The notes: generated from the sequence alone by a model not told the origin. A stretch of 64,000 nt of DNA from Candidatus Peregrinibacteria bacterium RIFOXYB2_FULL_33_20 (GCA_001788835.1 MFXK01000001.1:18706-82705), one strand, 5' to 3'; counted from the stretch's first letter, positions 49,263-58,761 are shown. Numbers and translations: made by a program.

Positions 49263-50684
49263 TTAATCCTCCACCTCACCTTTCAGCACAACAAATATTG
49301 TTTTTATTAAGATTTTGATGTCGGAGAATAAAGACCAGTTTTCGATGTAATAGGTATCAAGGCTGTTTTCTTTTTCAAAATTAAGATTAGATCTTCCATT
49401 TATTTGAGCAAGACCTGTAATGCCTGGCTTGATTGTGAGGACAAATTTGTGATGTCTGTCATATCTTGCAACTTCTTCAGGTAAATGAGCTCTTGGTCCA
49501 ACTAGGCTTAAATTACCTGTAAGCACATTGAATAATTGCGGAAGTTCATCAATTGAATATTTTCTAATAAATTTGCCAACTCTTGTAATTCTTGGGTCAT
49601 TTTTAATTTTTACCATTGGCGAGCCATTTCTTGTATTTTGTTCTGCTAATACAGTATAGCGCAAGTTGTGAGTGTTTGCCTGCATTGATCTGAATTTGTA
49701 GAAACAAAATAATTTTCCTTTTTCGCCAACTCGTAAGGCAGGACTTTCGTCATCAAGTTTTGTAAAGAATATTGGACCTTTTGAGTCAATTTTAATTGCT
49801 AAAGCGGTAATTATAAAAATTGGTGATAACAAAATTATTCCCATTAAAGATACTATAAAATCAAAAATTCTTTTATAGACTTTTCCCCACCCATCAAGAG
49901 AAGTTGGATTTAAGCTCATAACTGGAATTTCATTTGCATAGAAAAAATCAACATTAGTTCTTTGAATCTCTAATAAATCAGGGATGAAATGATATTGAAT
50001 ATGATTTTCTCTGCAAAATTCTAAAATATCTTTAGCATTTTTGTTTTTTATCTGACTTTCAGTTTGGAAAATTTCTTCTATTTGGTGTTTTTTTACTAAT
50101 TTTTCCAGATTTTCATAAGAATATTCGTACAAAATTTTCTTAGGTGAATAGACGTTATATTTATAACCTTTTTCAAAATATTTAATTAAAACAGAACTTA
50201 TTTCATTTGCTCCTAAAATTAAGATATTTCTTTTTCCAATACCATGTTTTAAAAATACATTCTGAAAATATCTAATAATAAATCTTCCGATTGAGATTGT
50301 TAATATAGAAAAAATTACGCTATAAATTAATGCAAGACGGGAAAATGGAAATGTTCTTGTTAGGAAATAGTAAGATAGAATACTTGTGAACCATACAAAC
50401 GAGCTTGCAAAAATTTTTTTAAATTCTTTGCTTATGGTAGTTGTAATTCGTAGTGTATATGACTTGTTTGTTGTCAGAAAAAACAAAAAAGTCAGTGAAC
50501 AAATTCCGCTAAATTTTAAATAAGTATAAATGTCAGGGAACTCTGAATATGATGTTGGTAATTGCAAGAAAGGCAAAAAATCTCCTATGGCTCTTATCTG
50601 ATAAGCCAAATAAAAGCCCAAAACTGTCATAAAAAAATCTATTGGAATTCTTATTAAGCCAAATGCTATTTCAGATTTTTTCAT
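49263..50684 (-). CDS. Polyprenyl glycosylphosphotransferase (sugar transferase, WbaP/WcaJ type)
   Basis: GWGKVYKRIFDFIVSLMGIILLSPIFI; FYKFRSM; RVGKFIRKYSIDELPQLFNVLTGNLSLVGPRAHLPEEV; KPGITGLAQINGRSN. Confidence 0.93.
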   Translation of the reverse strand: MKKSEIAFGLIRIPIDFFMTVLGFYLAYQIRAIGDFLPFLQLPTSYSEFPDIYTYLKFSGICSLTFLFFLTTNKSYTLRITTTISKEFKKIFASSFVWFTSILSYYFLTRTFPFSRLALIYSVIFSILTISIGRFIIRYFQNVFLKHGIGKRNILILGANEISSVLIKYFEKGYKYNVYSPKKILYEYSYENLEKLVKKHQIEEIFQTESQIKNKNAKDILEFCRENHIQYHFIPDLLEIQRTNVDFFYANEIPVMSLNPTSLDGWGKVYKRIFDFIVSLMGIILLSPIFIITALAIKIDSKGPIFFTKLDDESPALRVGEKGKLFCFYKFRSMQANTHNLRYTVLAEQNTRNGSPMVKIKNDPRITRVGKFIRKYSIDELPQLFNVLTGNLSLVGPRAHLPEEVARYDRHHKFVLTIKPGITGLAQINGRSNLNFEKENSLDTYYIENWSLFSDIKILIKTIFVVLKGEVED

Positions 50685-50753
50685 TTATAAGATTTAGGAC
50701 TCTTTTAATATATAATTAAATTTACCTTAATTCAAAATTCAAAATTTAGAATT

Positions 50754-50905
50754 CCAGTGCGAAGCACTGGTTAGTATTGTCTCTGTGGCACTGGTCCGAT
50801 TTAGGTATTTCCCGTAAAAGTGATAGCTGTTAACTATTACAGTGTCTTAGAAGCTACTCGGACTTTCCTCCCTGTTTTGCGGGGCCACCATTAATGAAAA
50901 AGAGG
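50754..50905 (-). ncRNA. rnpB: RNase P RNA-like 5' half (truncated/divergent); boundaries approximate
   Basis: Minus strand GGGAGGAAAGTCCGAG (50859-50872 core), ...GGGAAATACC..., GACCAGTGCCACAGAGACAAT (50776-50796); 3' conserved half (GGTAAGAGC, AGAA..CGGCTTA) not found. Confidence 0.6.
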
Positions 50906-50984
50906 GATTTAATTTTAACAGAAAGTATATGTGTTTGGAAGATTTTTTAAAACCTTTCACCAAAATATTTATTACGAAAAAAAT

Positions 50985-51013
50985 TTGACATGGGAAACAT
51001 TTTGGATTAAAAT
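50985..51013 (+). promoter_or_regulatory. Sigma-70-type promoter upstream of 51103 ORF
   Basis: TTGACA (50985-50990), 17-nt spacer, TAAAAT (51008-51013). Confidence 0.7.
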
Positions 51014-51102
51014 AGTATCTTTTTTAAACAATGAAATAGAAATTTTCGGATTTATTCAATTTCAGGGTTTAAACTATAACTTTTTACAATTTTATTTTTT
51101 TT

Positions 51103-53079
51103 ATGACAGATAAAAAAAATTGTCCTACAGACAATACTTTTAGTGCTTTAACTGCTTTACTGAAAGAAGGTCAAATGGGGTCTTACGGAAAGAAAAGGCT
51201 TGAAGCTTCTACTAGTCCCGCAATTATAGAGGCTGCTTCTGCGCCTGTAGTGGAAAGACCAAGAGTAGAAACACGCCAGAAGTTAGAAGCTGATTTGGTT
51301 CCAATAAAATCTACGATATTGCCATCAGAATTTCAATCAATAGATGGTGGTGCAGATTTAATGTCTGTAGATAGATTTCAACAGGTTGAATTACCACCTG
51401 ATATGAAAATTTTAAGATATGGAGATAATCAATCTTTCAGGGATTTGGCAGAAAGACATATGAGTGAAGGAGAAAAAGTTGAAATCAGTGCTACCCATAT
51501 ATTTGAATATGTGAAAAGACAAATCCAAGAATATTTAATGGAAGCGGAATTGGTGGTGGGAGCTCCATTTTTCAGAGATATGATAACAGGGCTGTTAACC
51601 AGATTATCTGCAGCCAATGTGCCATCTGAAGCTTTTGAATATTGTTTGGTCTCATTAGCATTACTTGAAACTGAACCAAATGGAGTGACTGCAGTTATTG
51701 ATCGACTTGGGCAGCAATTTAAGGTTGAAGAATCAGTAATAACAGCGGCAAAACAAAGAGCTGTTGCAGTTTGCAGTGATCCTTCATCTACCCCTCAGGG
51801 TGAATATAGTTTAGATAGAAATAAAGTCAGAGGTTCAGAGAAATATTATCGAGCGGTATGGTTTGCTTCTAGGGTGTTGGGAGATGTAGCCTTAACTGAA
51901 GATTATAGCCAAATGAAATCACATATGGTTATGTCTTTACCTGCCATGAGAGCCATTGCAGCGGCTGTTTTTAGTAATCCTGAATTAGCTAAACAATTGG
52001 GATTATGGTCATCTTTTAAGGTCCTATTGGCTGGTAAGCCAGATCAATTAGATCTAATTCATTTTTTTAATAATCCAGATGTTTTTGCTAGTGATACCAG
52101 TTTGGAAACTGAATTGAAAGAATATGCTGCTAAAAATGGATATCCAAGGATGAATAGCAAAGGTATCGGTTTAGGAGTAGGGATTGCCGGTACAGGTGAA
52201 ACCGCTTATTTTGGAGCAGTCAGTGATATCACGGATGAATATATGGCACGAGTTGCTTATCCATCTGCCGAGGAAATTATGGATATAGTTAACCCTCATC
52301 GAGTTTATGCGAAATATTTATCACGTCTGCAGGCAATGAGGGGAGAAACTGGTCTTTCAATGGCCAATGAAGCCATGCTTGCTACCCTGGAAGCCAATCC
52401 AGCCACACCATTTGCTAAACGATTTGCACTCGCTCACAGTATAGGAACTAGCGCCTCAGAATTAGTTGTTCTACATGGTAGAGAAGCTGTTACAGCTGCG
52501 AGAGGTGGTATTTCAGCACAACCTATGCTTAGAATAGATCCTGCTGTGACCGAGCCCATGTTAAATAGAATTAAAGAAGCTGCTAATAAAGGTCATGCTT
52601 TATTACAGGCTATGACAGAAGGCACTTCTATTTCTCCAAAGAGAATAATGAATATACAACAAATAGGGGAGGCTTTAGATGCTTTAGCTAATATTATTAC
52701 TAATTATGGGGGTAAAACGAGTTATAGTAAGGTGGATCCATTCAGAGGCGAATTAGCGCCATTGCAAGGAGTATTCGGCACGAAAGATACAGCAGCTATT
52801 GCCGCTTTATACCATGCTGCTAATCCACAAGTAATGTATCTTTCCGCGGCCGTAATACCAGCAGAATACAAAACGAATGATGATTATGTTGGTGTAATGC
52901 AGGTACCAGCTTGGCAAGTGTTTAAGAGACCCGTCAGTAAACAAGATTTATGGAATAGTCTGGAGGCAGGAAAACAGCAGCCTCCTATGGATTTGAAACC
53001 TTTAGTTATAAATCCTTCCAAGTCAGAACCTTATATTCCTCAACAATCTCCTGATGAAGATTTTTATAGATATATTTAG
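51103..53079 (+). CDS. Protein of unknown function (658 aa); weak resemblance to DUF3160-type proteins
   Basis: Long ORF with promoter and terminator; KYYRAVWFASRVLGDV...LGLWSSFKVLLAGKPDQLDLIHF is only suggestive. Confidence 0.6.
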   Translation: MTDKKNCPTDNTFSALTALLKEGQMGSYGKKRLEASTSPAIIEAASAPVVERPRVETRQKLEADLVPIKSTILPSEFQSIDGGADLMSVDRFQQVELPPDMKILRYGDNQSFRDLAERHMSEGEKVEISATHIFEYVKRQIQEYLMEAELVVGAPFFRDMITGLLTRLSAANVPSEAFEYCLVSLALLETEPNGVTAVIDRLGQQFKVEESVITAAKQRAVAVCSDPSSTPQGEYSLDRNKVRGSEKYYRAVWFASRVLGDVALTEDYSQMKSHMVMSLPAMRAIAAAVFSNPELAKQLGLWSSFKVLLAGKPDQLDLIHFFNNPDVFASDTSLETELKEYAAKNGYPRMNSKGIGLGVGIAGTGETAYFGAVSDITDEYMARVAYPSAEEIMDIVNPHRVYAKYLSRLQAMRGETGLSMANEAMLATLEANPATPFAKRFALAHSIGTSASELVVLHGREAVTAARGGISAQPMLRIDPAVTEPMLNRIKEAANKGHALLQAMTEGTSISPKRIMNIQQIGEALDALANIITNYGGKTSYSKVDPFRGELAPLQGVFGTKDTAAIAALYHAANPQVMYLSAAVIPAEYKTNDDYVGVMQVPAWQVFKRPVSKQDLWNSLEAGKQQPPMDLKPLVINPSKSEPYIPQQSPDEDFYRYI

Positions 53080-53100
53080 ACGAAGGAGGAATAGATGTAA

Positions 53101-53134
53101 AGAGCTCTCACGTCAACTGAGAGCTCTTTTTTAA
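53101..53134 (+). terminator. Rho-independent terminator of 51103 ORF
   Basis: AGAGCTCTC (53101-53109) / GAGAGCTCT (53119-53127) + T-run. Confidence 0.88.
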
Positions 53135-53287
53135 GGTACCATTGTTTGGGTTGTAACACTAAAGAGACAACATTAATAAGCCTGGTCAAATAATATTTTT
53201 TTATCATTAGTGGTTTTGACTGGTTAAATTGGTCATGAATTGCTATAATTTAAAAGTGTTATTTAAAATTTAATTTTCTATGTATTT

Positions 53288-53737
53288 ATGAAAAAAACAC
53301 ATAAAATAGTAATAGGAGTTTTGATCTTAGTGCTTTTAGTGAGTGTTGCGGCTTTGAGTAGAAGATCTGAGCTATTTCAGGGACGCATGACCGGTTCCCG
53401 AGCGACACAAACGACCATTGATTATTCAAGATTATATTTATATAGAAATAACGTAGTTTCTGTAGTGACTAGTCCAGTGGCATCTGTAGTAGCTTCAGAA
53501 GTAACTTCTCCAGCTGGAACTTCTCAGGTTCCTTCAGTTGTGACTTCTCCAGTAGCTTCGGCGATAGTAATAAATAGAACACTTGCCAATCAAGTTGATA
53601 GCAAGAAATTACAAGTTTTGACAGCGCAAATCTTGAAATCAATCGCCCAAACAGACTACAAGAAAAATCCTGCTAAATTTCAATTATCTGACCAAGCTAA
53701 GAATGAGATAATTAAATTATATGAACAGCAACAATAG
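53288..53737 (+). CDS. Small secreted protein with VTSPVAS-type low-complexity repeats
   Basis: N-terminal TM; VVTSPVASVVASEVTSPAGTSQVPSVVTSPVAS. Confidence 0.6.
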   Translation: MKKTHKIVIGVLILVLLVSVAALSRRSELFQGRMTGSRATQTTIDYSRLYLYRNNVVSVVTSPVASVVASEVTSPAGTSQVPSVVTSPVASAIVINRTLANQVDSKKLQVLTAQILKSIAQTDYKKNPAKFQLSDQAKNEIIKLYEQQQ

Positions 53738-55625
53738 TTTGCTAGCCACAATTTCCAAAATAAAAAAAGAGGTTTATGTGTTGCCTATAATACTAAACCT
53801 CTTTTTAATAGCAGTTTTTTGGCGGCCAGGTTTTATTTATGCTTTCACTCAGGGCAAAGAAATATTGTTTAAATTTATCATATTAACTACTTGGCTAATT
53901 TGGATATTAAATTTTTTACATAAGAAACAGTATAGTTTTAAAATTTTTTTTGACTCAATTCTATTTTTATTATTATTAGCGCAAATATCCTGGTATGGAT
54001 TGAGCAATGTTTTGTCTCAAACGCCGATAGTAACGATGTATGGCACCTATAGTCGAGGTTTTGGTTTTATAATTGAACTTTGTTTATTTGCTTTTACGAT
54101 CTATTGCTCAATTTATTCATCTACGCGGAATGTTTCTAAATTTATAAAAGTTTTGTTTGCCAGCAGTGTGATTGTATCTATTTACGGAATTTTGCAAAAA
54201 TTAGGATTTAATCCGTTTTTTAGAAATTATGATACTAATATTTTTGTTGGCCGGGTTTTTAGTTTTTTAGGAAATCCTTCCTATTTAGGACAATTTGTTT
54301 CTTTAAATATTATTATTGCCAGCTATTTAATCCTAACAGAGAGAAATAAGTTTTATAGGAATTTATATATTGTTGGCTTAATGCTTTTATTGGTGGTTTT
54401 ATTTTTTTCCGGGACCAGAACTGCCTTAGTGGCTTTATTTGCGGCAAGCTTATTGGTATTAGGGAAGTATTATCGAGTGGTTATCACTATTATAAAAAAG
54501 CATTTTATCACCACTTTGATAATTTTTTTGGTGATTGCGAGTCTTATTCCATTTTTACCACATAACAGATACTCTTTTTCTAATTTAGCTTTGCGCTCTA
54601 TTAATTCACGCTTAGAAATTTGGAAGGGAGCGATTCATCTTATCAAAGAAAAACCGCTATTTGGCTATGGAGAAGAGACATTTTATATTTATTCTCCGGA
54701 AATTATTAACAAAACTTTTTTAACTTTGGAAGAGGACGTAAATGTCAGCATAGACAAAGTGCATAATGAAACCCTGGAAATATTTTTTTCACATGGGCTA
54801 ATAGGCGTTTTGATTTACCTAGCGATTTTAGTTTTTATGCTCAGAAAATTTTTTTATTCTCAAAATCCTAATATAATTTTGTTGGCTTTAATGATCATAG
54901 CTAACGCCGTGCAGAATCAATTTGCTTTTCCGGATATTACTATTAGCATTATCATTGCTTTTTGTTTTGGGGCTTTGATAGCTTTGGAACGGCCAGCTCG
55001 TCTGTGCACGATTAAGATTAAGACAATACCTGGATATCTATTGTCCATAAGTTTTTTGTTTCTGATCGCTTATAGCATGATAGCAATTGTATACAGACCT
55101 TATATGTCGCAAATTGCCTATGCTGAATCTAAAAATAATTATTCTAACTACACTGTGGCCGTTAATAAACATAAAGAAGCCTTAAATTACACGCCATATT
55201 TTAGCGAACTTTGGTATAAATTGATGTTTATTGATAAGAGTAGTATGCAAAGGGCTTTATTTTATCTGCAAAAAATTGATGGTGAGTCCGGTAATGTATT
55301 GGCCTGGCAGGGGAATTTTTATAGTGATAAAGATTTAGAAAAAGCCAGTGAATTCTATACTAAAGCTCTGCAAAAAAATCCCCACTATCCTAACTGGATT
55401 CGGGCTTTTGCTGATATGTTATATGCCAATAATGATTATCAGGACGCTTTATATTTATATAATAAATACTTGGAAGCAGTGCCTGATTTTTGGAAATGGA
55501 GGGATGACCTTGATAAACACAGTCCAACAGAACAAAAAAGTTATGAAATATTTTTTAAAAACGTTCCGTATTTTTGGGGAACTTTAGAAAAAATCAATCA
55601 GATATTTATAAATTTGTCAAAATAA
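53721..55625 (+). CDS. O-antigen ligase-like (Wzy_C) membrane protein with C-terminal TPR-like repeats
   Basis: Multi-TM; FSGTRTALVALFAASLLVL; RLEIWKGAIHLIKEKPLFGYGEETF; HNETLEIFFSHGLIGVLIYLAIL. Confidence 0.85.
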   Translation: MNSNNSLLATISKIKKEVYVLPIILNLFLIAVFWRPGFIYAFTQGKEILFKFIILTTWLIWILNFLHKKQYSFKIFFDSILFLLLLAQISWYGLSNVLSQTPIVTMYGTYSRGFGFIIELCLFAFTIYCSIYSSTRNVSKFIKVLFASSVIVSIYGILQKLGFNPFFRNYDTNIFVGRVFSFLGNPSYLGQFVSLNIIIASYLILTERNKFYRNLYIVGLMLLLVVLFFSGTRTALVALFAASLLVLGKYYRVVITIIKKHFITTLIIFLVIASLIPFLPHNRYSFSNLALRSINSRLEIWKGAIHLIKEKPLFGYGEETFYIYSPEIINKTFLTLEEDVNVSIDKVHNETLEIFFSHGLIGVLIYLAILVFMLRKFFYSQNPNIILLALMIIANAVQNQFAFPDITISIIIAFCFGALIALERPARLCTIKIKTIPGYLLSISFLFLIAYSMIAIVYRPYMSQIAYAESKNNYSNYTVAVNKHKEALNYTPYFSELWYKLMFIDKSSMQRALFYLQKIDGESGNVLAWQGNFYSDKDLEKASEFYTKALQKNPHYPNWIRAFADMLYANNDYQDALYLYNKYLEAVPDFWKWRDDLDKHSPTEQKSYEIFFKNVPYFWGTLEKINQIFINLSK

Positions 55626-56473
55626 TATTTTATTTCTTTTGTAAACTTACCTTCTTTGCCATGGCTGATTTTATGATCATCAACACTTTGGACCCAGAGA
55701 ATGCTTTTGGAGGTAACGCTCAAAAACACTTCATCAGCGGTATAAAGTTCTTTCAATGAGATTTGGCATTCCTGTGTTTTTATAATTTTGGGGGCAAAAG
55801 ATAAAATAAATTTTCTAGTAACCCCGCTCAATATACCTTCCAGGCTAGGCGTTTTAAGAATTTTATTTTTAATGATAAAAATATTGCTGAAAGCACATTC
55901 TCCGATATTACCTTGTTTATCAACAAACACGGCATCATCACATTTTTTTTGAAAAGCTTTTTGCCGGGCGATAATATTAATTATTTGGCTTAGGTGTTTG
56001 GCGTTAGGCATGATTCTGCCACCCTGGAAACTAATAATTCTTAATCCTGATTTTTGTTTTTCCTCAATTAGAGGCTGAAGAGTTATTAAAATTAGAGGGT
56101 TTTTGGTGGTTGAAAAGTCAAATTCATTGTTGCCACGGGTTATTGTGAGACGAATGCGGAACTCGTGATGCGATATGCGATGTGCGATGTGCGAAAAACG
56201 CATAACGCAAGTCGCATAATGCAAGTCGCAATTTATTTTTATAAGTTTAAGTATCCATTTCTCAATTTGTTTTTTGGTCCAGGGAATTTTTAAATTGATT
56301 AACTTGGCAGAGGTAAACAGCCTTTCTAAATGGTCTTCCAGGAGCCAAACTTGGTGACCATAAGTGCGCATGGTTTCATAGATGCCGTCTCCATACAAAA
56401 ATCCATGATCATTGATACTGATAAAAGCTTTTGACTCTTTTATGAATTTATTGTTTAGAAACACTATGGACAT
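55598..56473 (-). CDS. Class IV aminotransferase (branched-chain/D-amino-acid/ADC-lyase type)
   Basis: HGFLYGDGIYETMRTY; RLTITRG; GECAFSNIFIIKN; TPSLEGILSGVTR. Confidence 0.9.
   Translation of the reverse strand: MSIVFLNNKFIKESKAFISINDHGFLYGDGIYETMRTYGHQVWLLEDHLERLFTSAKLINLKIPWTKKQIEKWILKLIKINCDLHYATCVMRFSHIAHRISHHEFRIRLTITRGNNEFDFSTTKNPLILITLQPLIEEKQKSGLRIISFQGGRIMPNAKHLSQIINIIARQKAFQKKCDDAVFVDKQGNIGECAFSNIFIIKNKILKTPSLEGILSGVTRKFILSFAPKIIKTQECQISLKELYTADEVFLSVTSKSILWVQSVDDHKISHGKEGKFTKEIKYYFDKFINI
56157..56231. repeat. Palindromic TGCGA-type repeat inserted in frame in the aminotransferase ORF
   Basis: gatgcgatatgcgatgtgcgatgtgcgaaaaacgcataacgcaagtcgcataatgcaagtcgca. Confidence 0.7.
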
Positions 56474-56576
56474 TGGGAAAAGAGATGATTTTTGTTATAA
56501 TATATAGATACAGTAATTGACTTTCAAATTTTTTGCAAAGTTTAGAAACTGGCTAAACAAAAATAAACAAAAAAAT

Positions 56577-57731
56577 ATGATAGATATAGTTTATGCCGCT
56601 TCCACGGTTGCCAGTGGAACTACGGATACTAATCAGGGGACAGCGGCGCTCACTCAATTTGCTAATTTTATTTGGGACAGGGTGGATAATTGGATGGCGG
56701 CGGCTGTGCTGATGTTTTTATCGATTTATTTTGCTAAATTTTTTAAAAACATAGTAGTGAGTAAAATTTCTGATAAACAGCTTGATGAAGCTCATGATGA
56801 TGTGATTGTGTTGGCTGGTAGAGCCACATATTTCGGTATTTTATCAGTGGGCATTACCATTGCTTTGAAAGTGGCTGGTATAGATATTACCGCGATTATT
56901 GCGGCCGCTGGATTTGGCATTGGTTTTGCTTTGCAGGATTTGATAATGAATTTTATTGCCGGGATTTTAATTTTATTAAATCATCCGTTTAAACTAGGAG
57001 ATTATATAAAAGTTAATGATATTACTGGTAAGGTTGTTGAGATACAATCCAGAGCTACAGTTTTACAGGGATTTGATGGTATAAGAATTGTTGTGCCAAA
57101 TTCTGATGTAATTAATAAGCAGGTTATAAGCTATACAAGCAATCCTTTTCGCAGAGTTGAGGTACTTGTCAGTGTTGATTATGGAGCAGATATAAAAAAG
57201 GCCATGGAAATTTGTTTGGCATTGGTTGAAGCAGATCCTAAAATAAATAAACAGCCAAAACCTTCCATTAACATTAGTGAATATGGTGATAGTAGTATTG
57301 ATATGAAGCTTTGGTTTTGGATTGATTCAAGATCTTCATGGATTAAAGCGAAAAGTCAGATTATGGAGCAGGTATTACACGCATTTGATGAAGCTAAAAT
57401 TGAAATACCGTATAATAAAATGGATATTAATTTATTTAAACCTGAAGATGCTAATTTGGAAAATTTGAAAGAAAATGATAATAAAAGTAAATCAGTTGCA
57501 GATATTGTGAAAAAAGTTGTAGCTCAAAAAAATGATTTTCATTCTGATTCCATTATAGAAGACAATGTGTCAAATGTAGATTTTAAGCAAGAAGTTAAAA
57601 GTGAAAACACAAGTCCAGTGCAAATAGAAAAAATTGAAATAGTTCATGCTCCATTAGTACAAGATTTTGTGATCCCACCAGTTGAGCAGAATAAAGATAA
57701 GAAGGGAGGGGATTTTTTGAATGGAATTTAA
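56577..57731 (+). CDS. MscS-family mechanosensitive channel (start preferred at 56577)
   Basis: VAGIDITAIIAAAGFGIGFALQDLIMNFIAGILILLNHPFKLGDYIKVNDITGKVVEIQSRATVLQGFDGIRIVVPNSDVINK. Confidence 0.94.
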   Translation: MIDIVYAASTVASGTTDTNQGTAALTQFANFIWDRVDNWMAAAVLMFLSIYFAKFFKNIVVSKISDKQLDEAHDDVIVLAGRATYFGILSVGITIALKVAGIDITAIIAAAGFGIGFALQDLIMNFIAGILILLNHPFKLGDYIKVNDITGKVVEIQSRATVLQGFDGIRIVVPNSDVINKQVISYTSNPFRRVEVLVSVDYGADIKKAMEICLALVEADPKINKQPKPSINISEYGDSSIDMKLWFWIDSRSSWIKAKSQIMEQVLHAFDEAKIEIPYNKMDINLFKPEDANLENLKENDNKSKSVADIVKKVVAQKNDFHSDSIIEDNVSNVDFKQEVKSENTSPVQIEKIEIVHAPLVQDFVIPPVEQNKDKKGGDFLNGI

Positions 57732-58438
57732 TTAATTCTCAACACCCCTCTAAACAAATCTTCCTCAATTGGTATTTGAACATCTTTTGGATTAATTTTT
57801 TTGTTGGTAAATTTCACAAGAGAGTTTTTGATTAAAGCCATTGGAATTGATTCTTTGCTTTCTCCCATGAGGACCAAAGCGGCGGAGCTTAGGCTGTCGG
57901 CTAGGTTTCTGGTTGTGTGTTTCAGAATTTTTCCAAAAAGATCTTTTTTGCCAATTAGATTTTCAACGCCAATGAATCCAGCATAACCAAGTGCAATTCC
58001 AGTTACACCACGACGAAGGGGAGTGCATTGCGAATCAGTTATTATAATCCCAAGATTTTTGATTTTGTATTTTTTCTTTAAATTTTTACAAAGTTTTTCA
58101 GCAAATTCATAAGGTTTGTTTGGCCAGAGGATAGCCTGATTTTTTGGAATATTTGATTGATCTATACCTCCATTGGCAATGAAAATACCATTTTTGATAG
58201 TGAGCCAGTTTGTTAGTGGATCTATGAAATCAGCTTCTTTTTTTACTAGTTTTTTGAATTCAAGATCTGATTTTATTTTAAATATTCTTCCTTGGTTTAA
58301 GGCAACAATTTTGGAGGCAATCACTAAAAGATCATTACTTTCAAGATTTAATTTTGCTTTTTTCAAGGCAGAATCAATTACATTTTGAAAATCAAAGTTT
58401 TTTTCTAAAACAGGAGTTTTAAGTGCAAAAATTTCCAT
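57728..58438 (-). CDS. F420-0:gamma-glutamyl ligase (CofE)-like protein (start preferred at 58438)
   Basis: DLLVIASKIVALNQGR; ILWPNKP; IIITDSQCTPLRRGVTGIALGYAGF; DLFGKILKHTTRNLADSLSSAALVLMGE. Confidence 0.85.
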   Translation of the reverse strand: MEIFALKTPVLEKNFDFQNVIDSALKKAKLNLESNDLLVIASKIVALNQGRIFKIKSDLEFKKLVKKEADFIDPLTNWLTIKNGIFIANGGIDQSNIPKNQAILWPNKPYEFAEKLCKNLKKKYKIKNLGIIITDSQCTPLRRGVTGIALGYAGFIGVENLIGKKDLFGKILKHTTRNLADSLSSAALVLMGESKESIPMALIKNSLVKFTNKKINPKDVQIPIEEDLFRGVLRIN

Positions 58439-58442
58439 AATT

Positions 58443-58613
58443 TTAATTTCTTGGAGCTGTTGTTGGGTTAGATCCGCCACTTACATCGGTTTTATCTGTT
58501 TCTGTGATTTCTTTATTTTGTTTTTCTTCAGTTGATTTGTTAAAAAGTTTACAAGATGAAAGTGAGGAAATTGTTAATGATAATATTGCTATATAAATAA
58601 TGAGTTTTTTCAT
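58443..58613 (-). CDS. Short lipoprotein (56 aa), not in ORF track; upstream of cofE-like gene
   Basis: MKKLIIYIAILSLTISSLSSCKLFNKSTEEKQNKEITETDKTDVSGGSNPTTAPRN*; lipobox LSSC. Confidence 0.7.
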   Translation of the reverse strand: MKKLIIYIAILSLTISSLSSCKLFNKSTEEKQNKEITETDKTDVSGGSNPTTAPRN

Positions 58614-58728
58614 AGTGAAAAGTTAAGACAGTAAAAGTTTAGCATTTTCTAATGAGTTAACTCAACCCCGGGGAGCTTGACTAAAATTATGCTTAATAAA
58701 AAATTTTCATCTTTTAGTGTAAGGATAG

Positions 58729-58761
58729 GGCTGGGGCTGATAATGGTGGTTAGAAGATGTT
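58729..58761. repeat. Direct repeat copy 1 flanking fic
   Basis: GGCTGGGGCTGATAATGGTGGTTAGAAGATGTT. Confidence 0.6.

Noticed and set aside
53448-53570. VTSPVAS-encoding repeats as a possible tandem-repeat locus
   Set aside because: Imperfect, short and easily explained as a low-complexity linker of a secreted protein.
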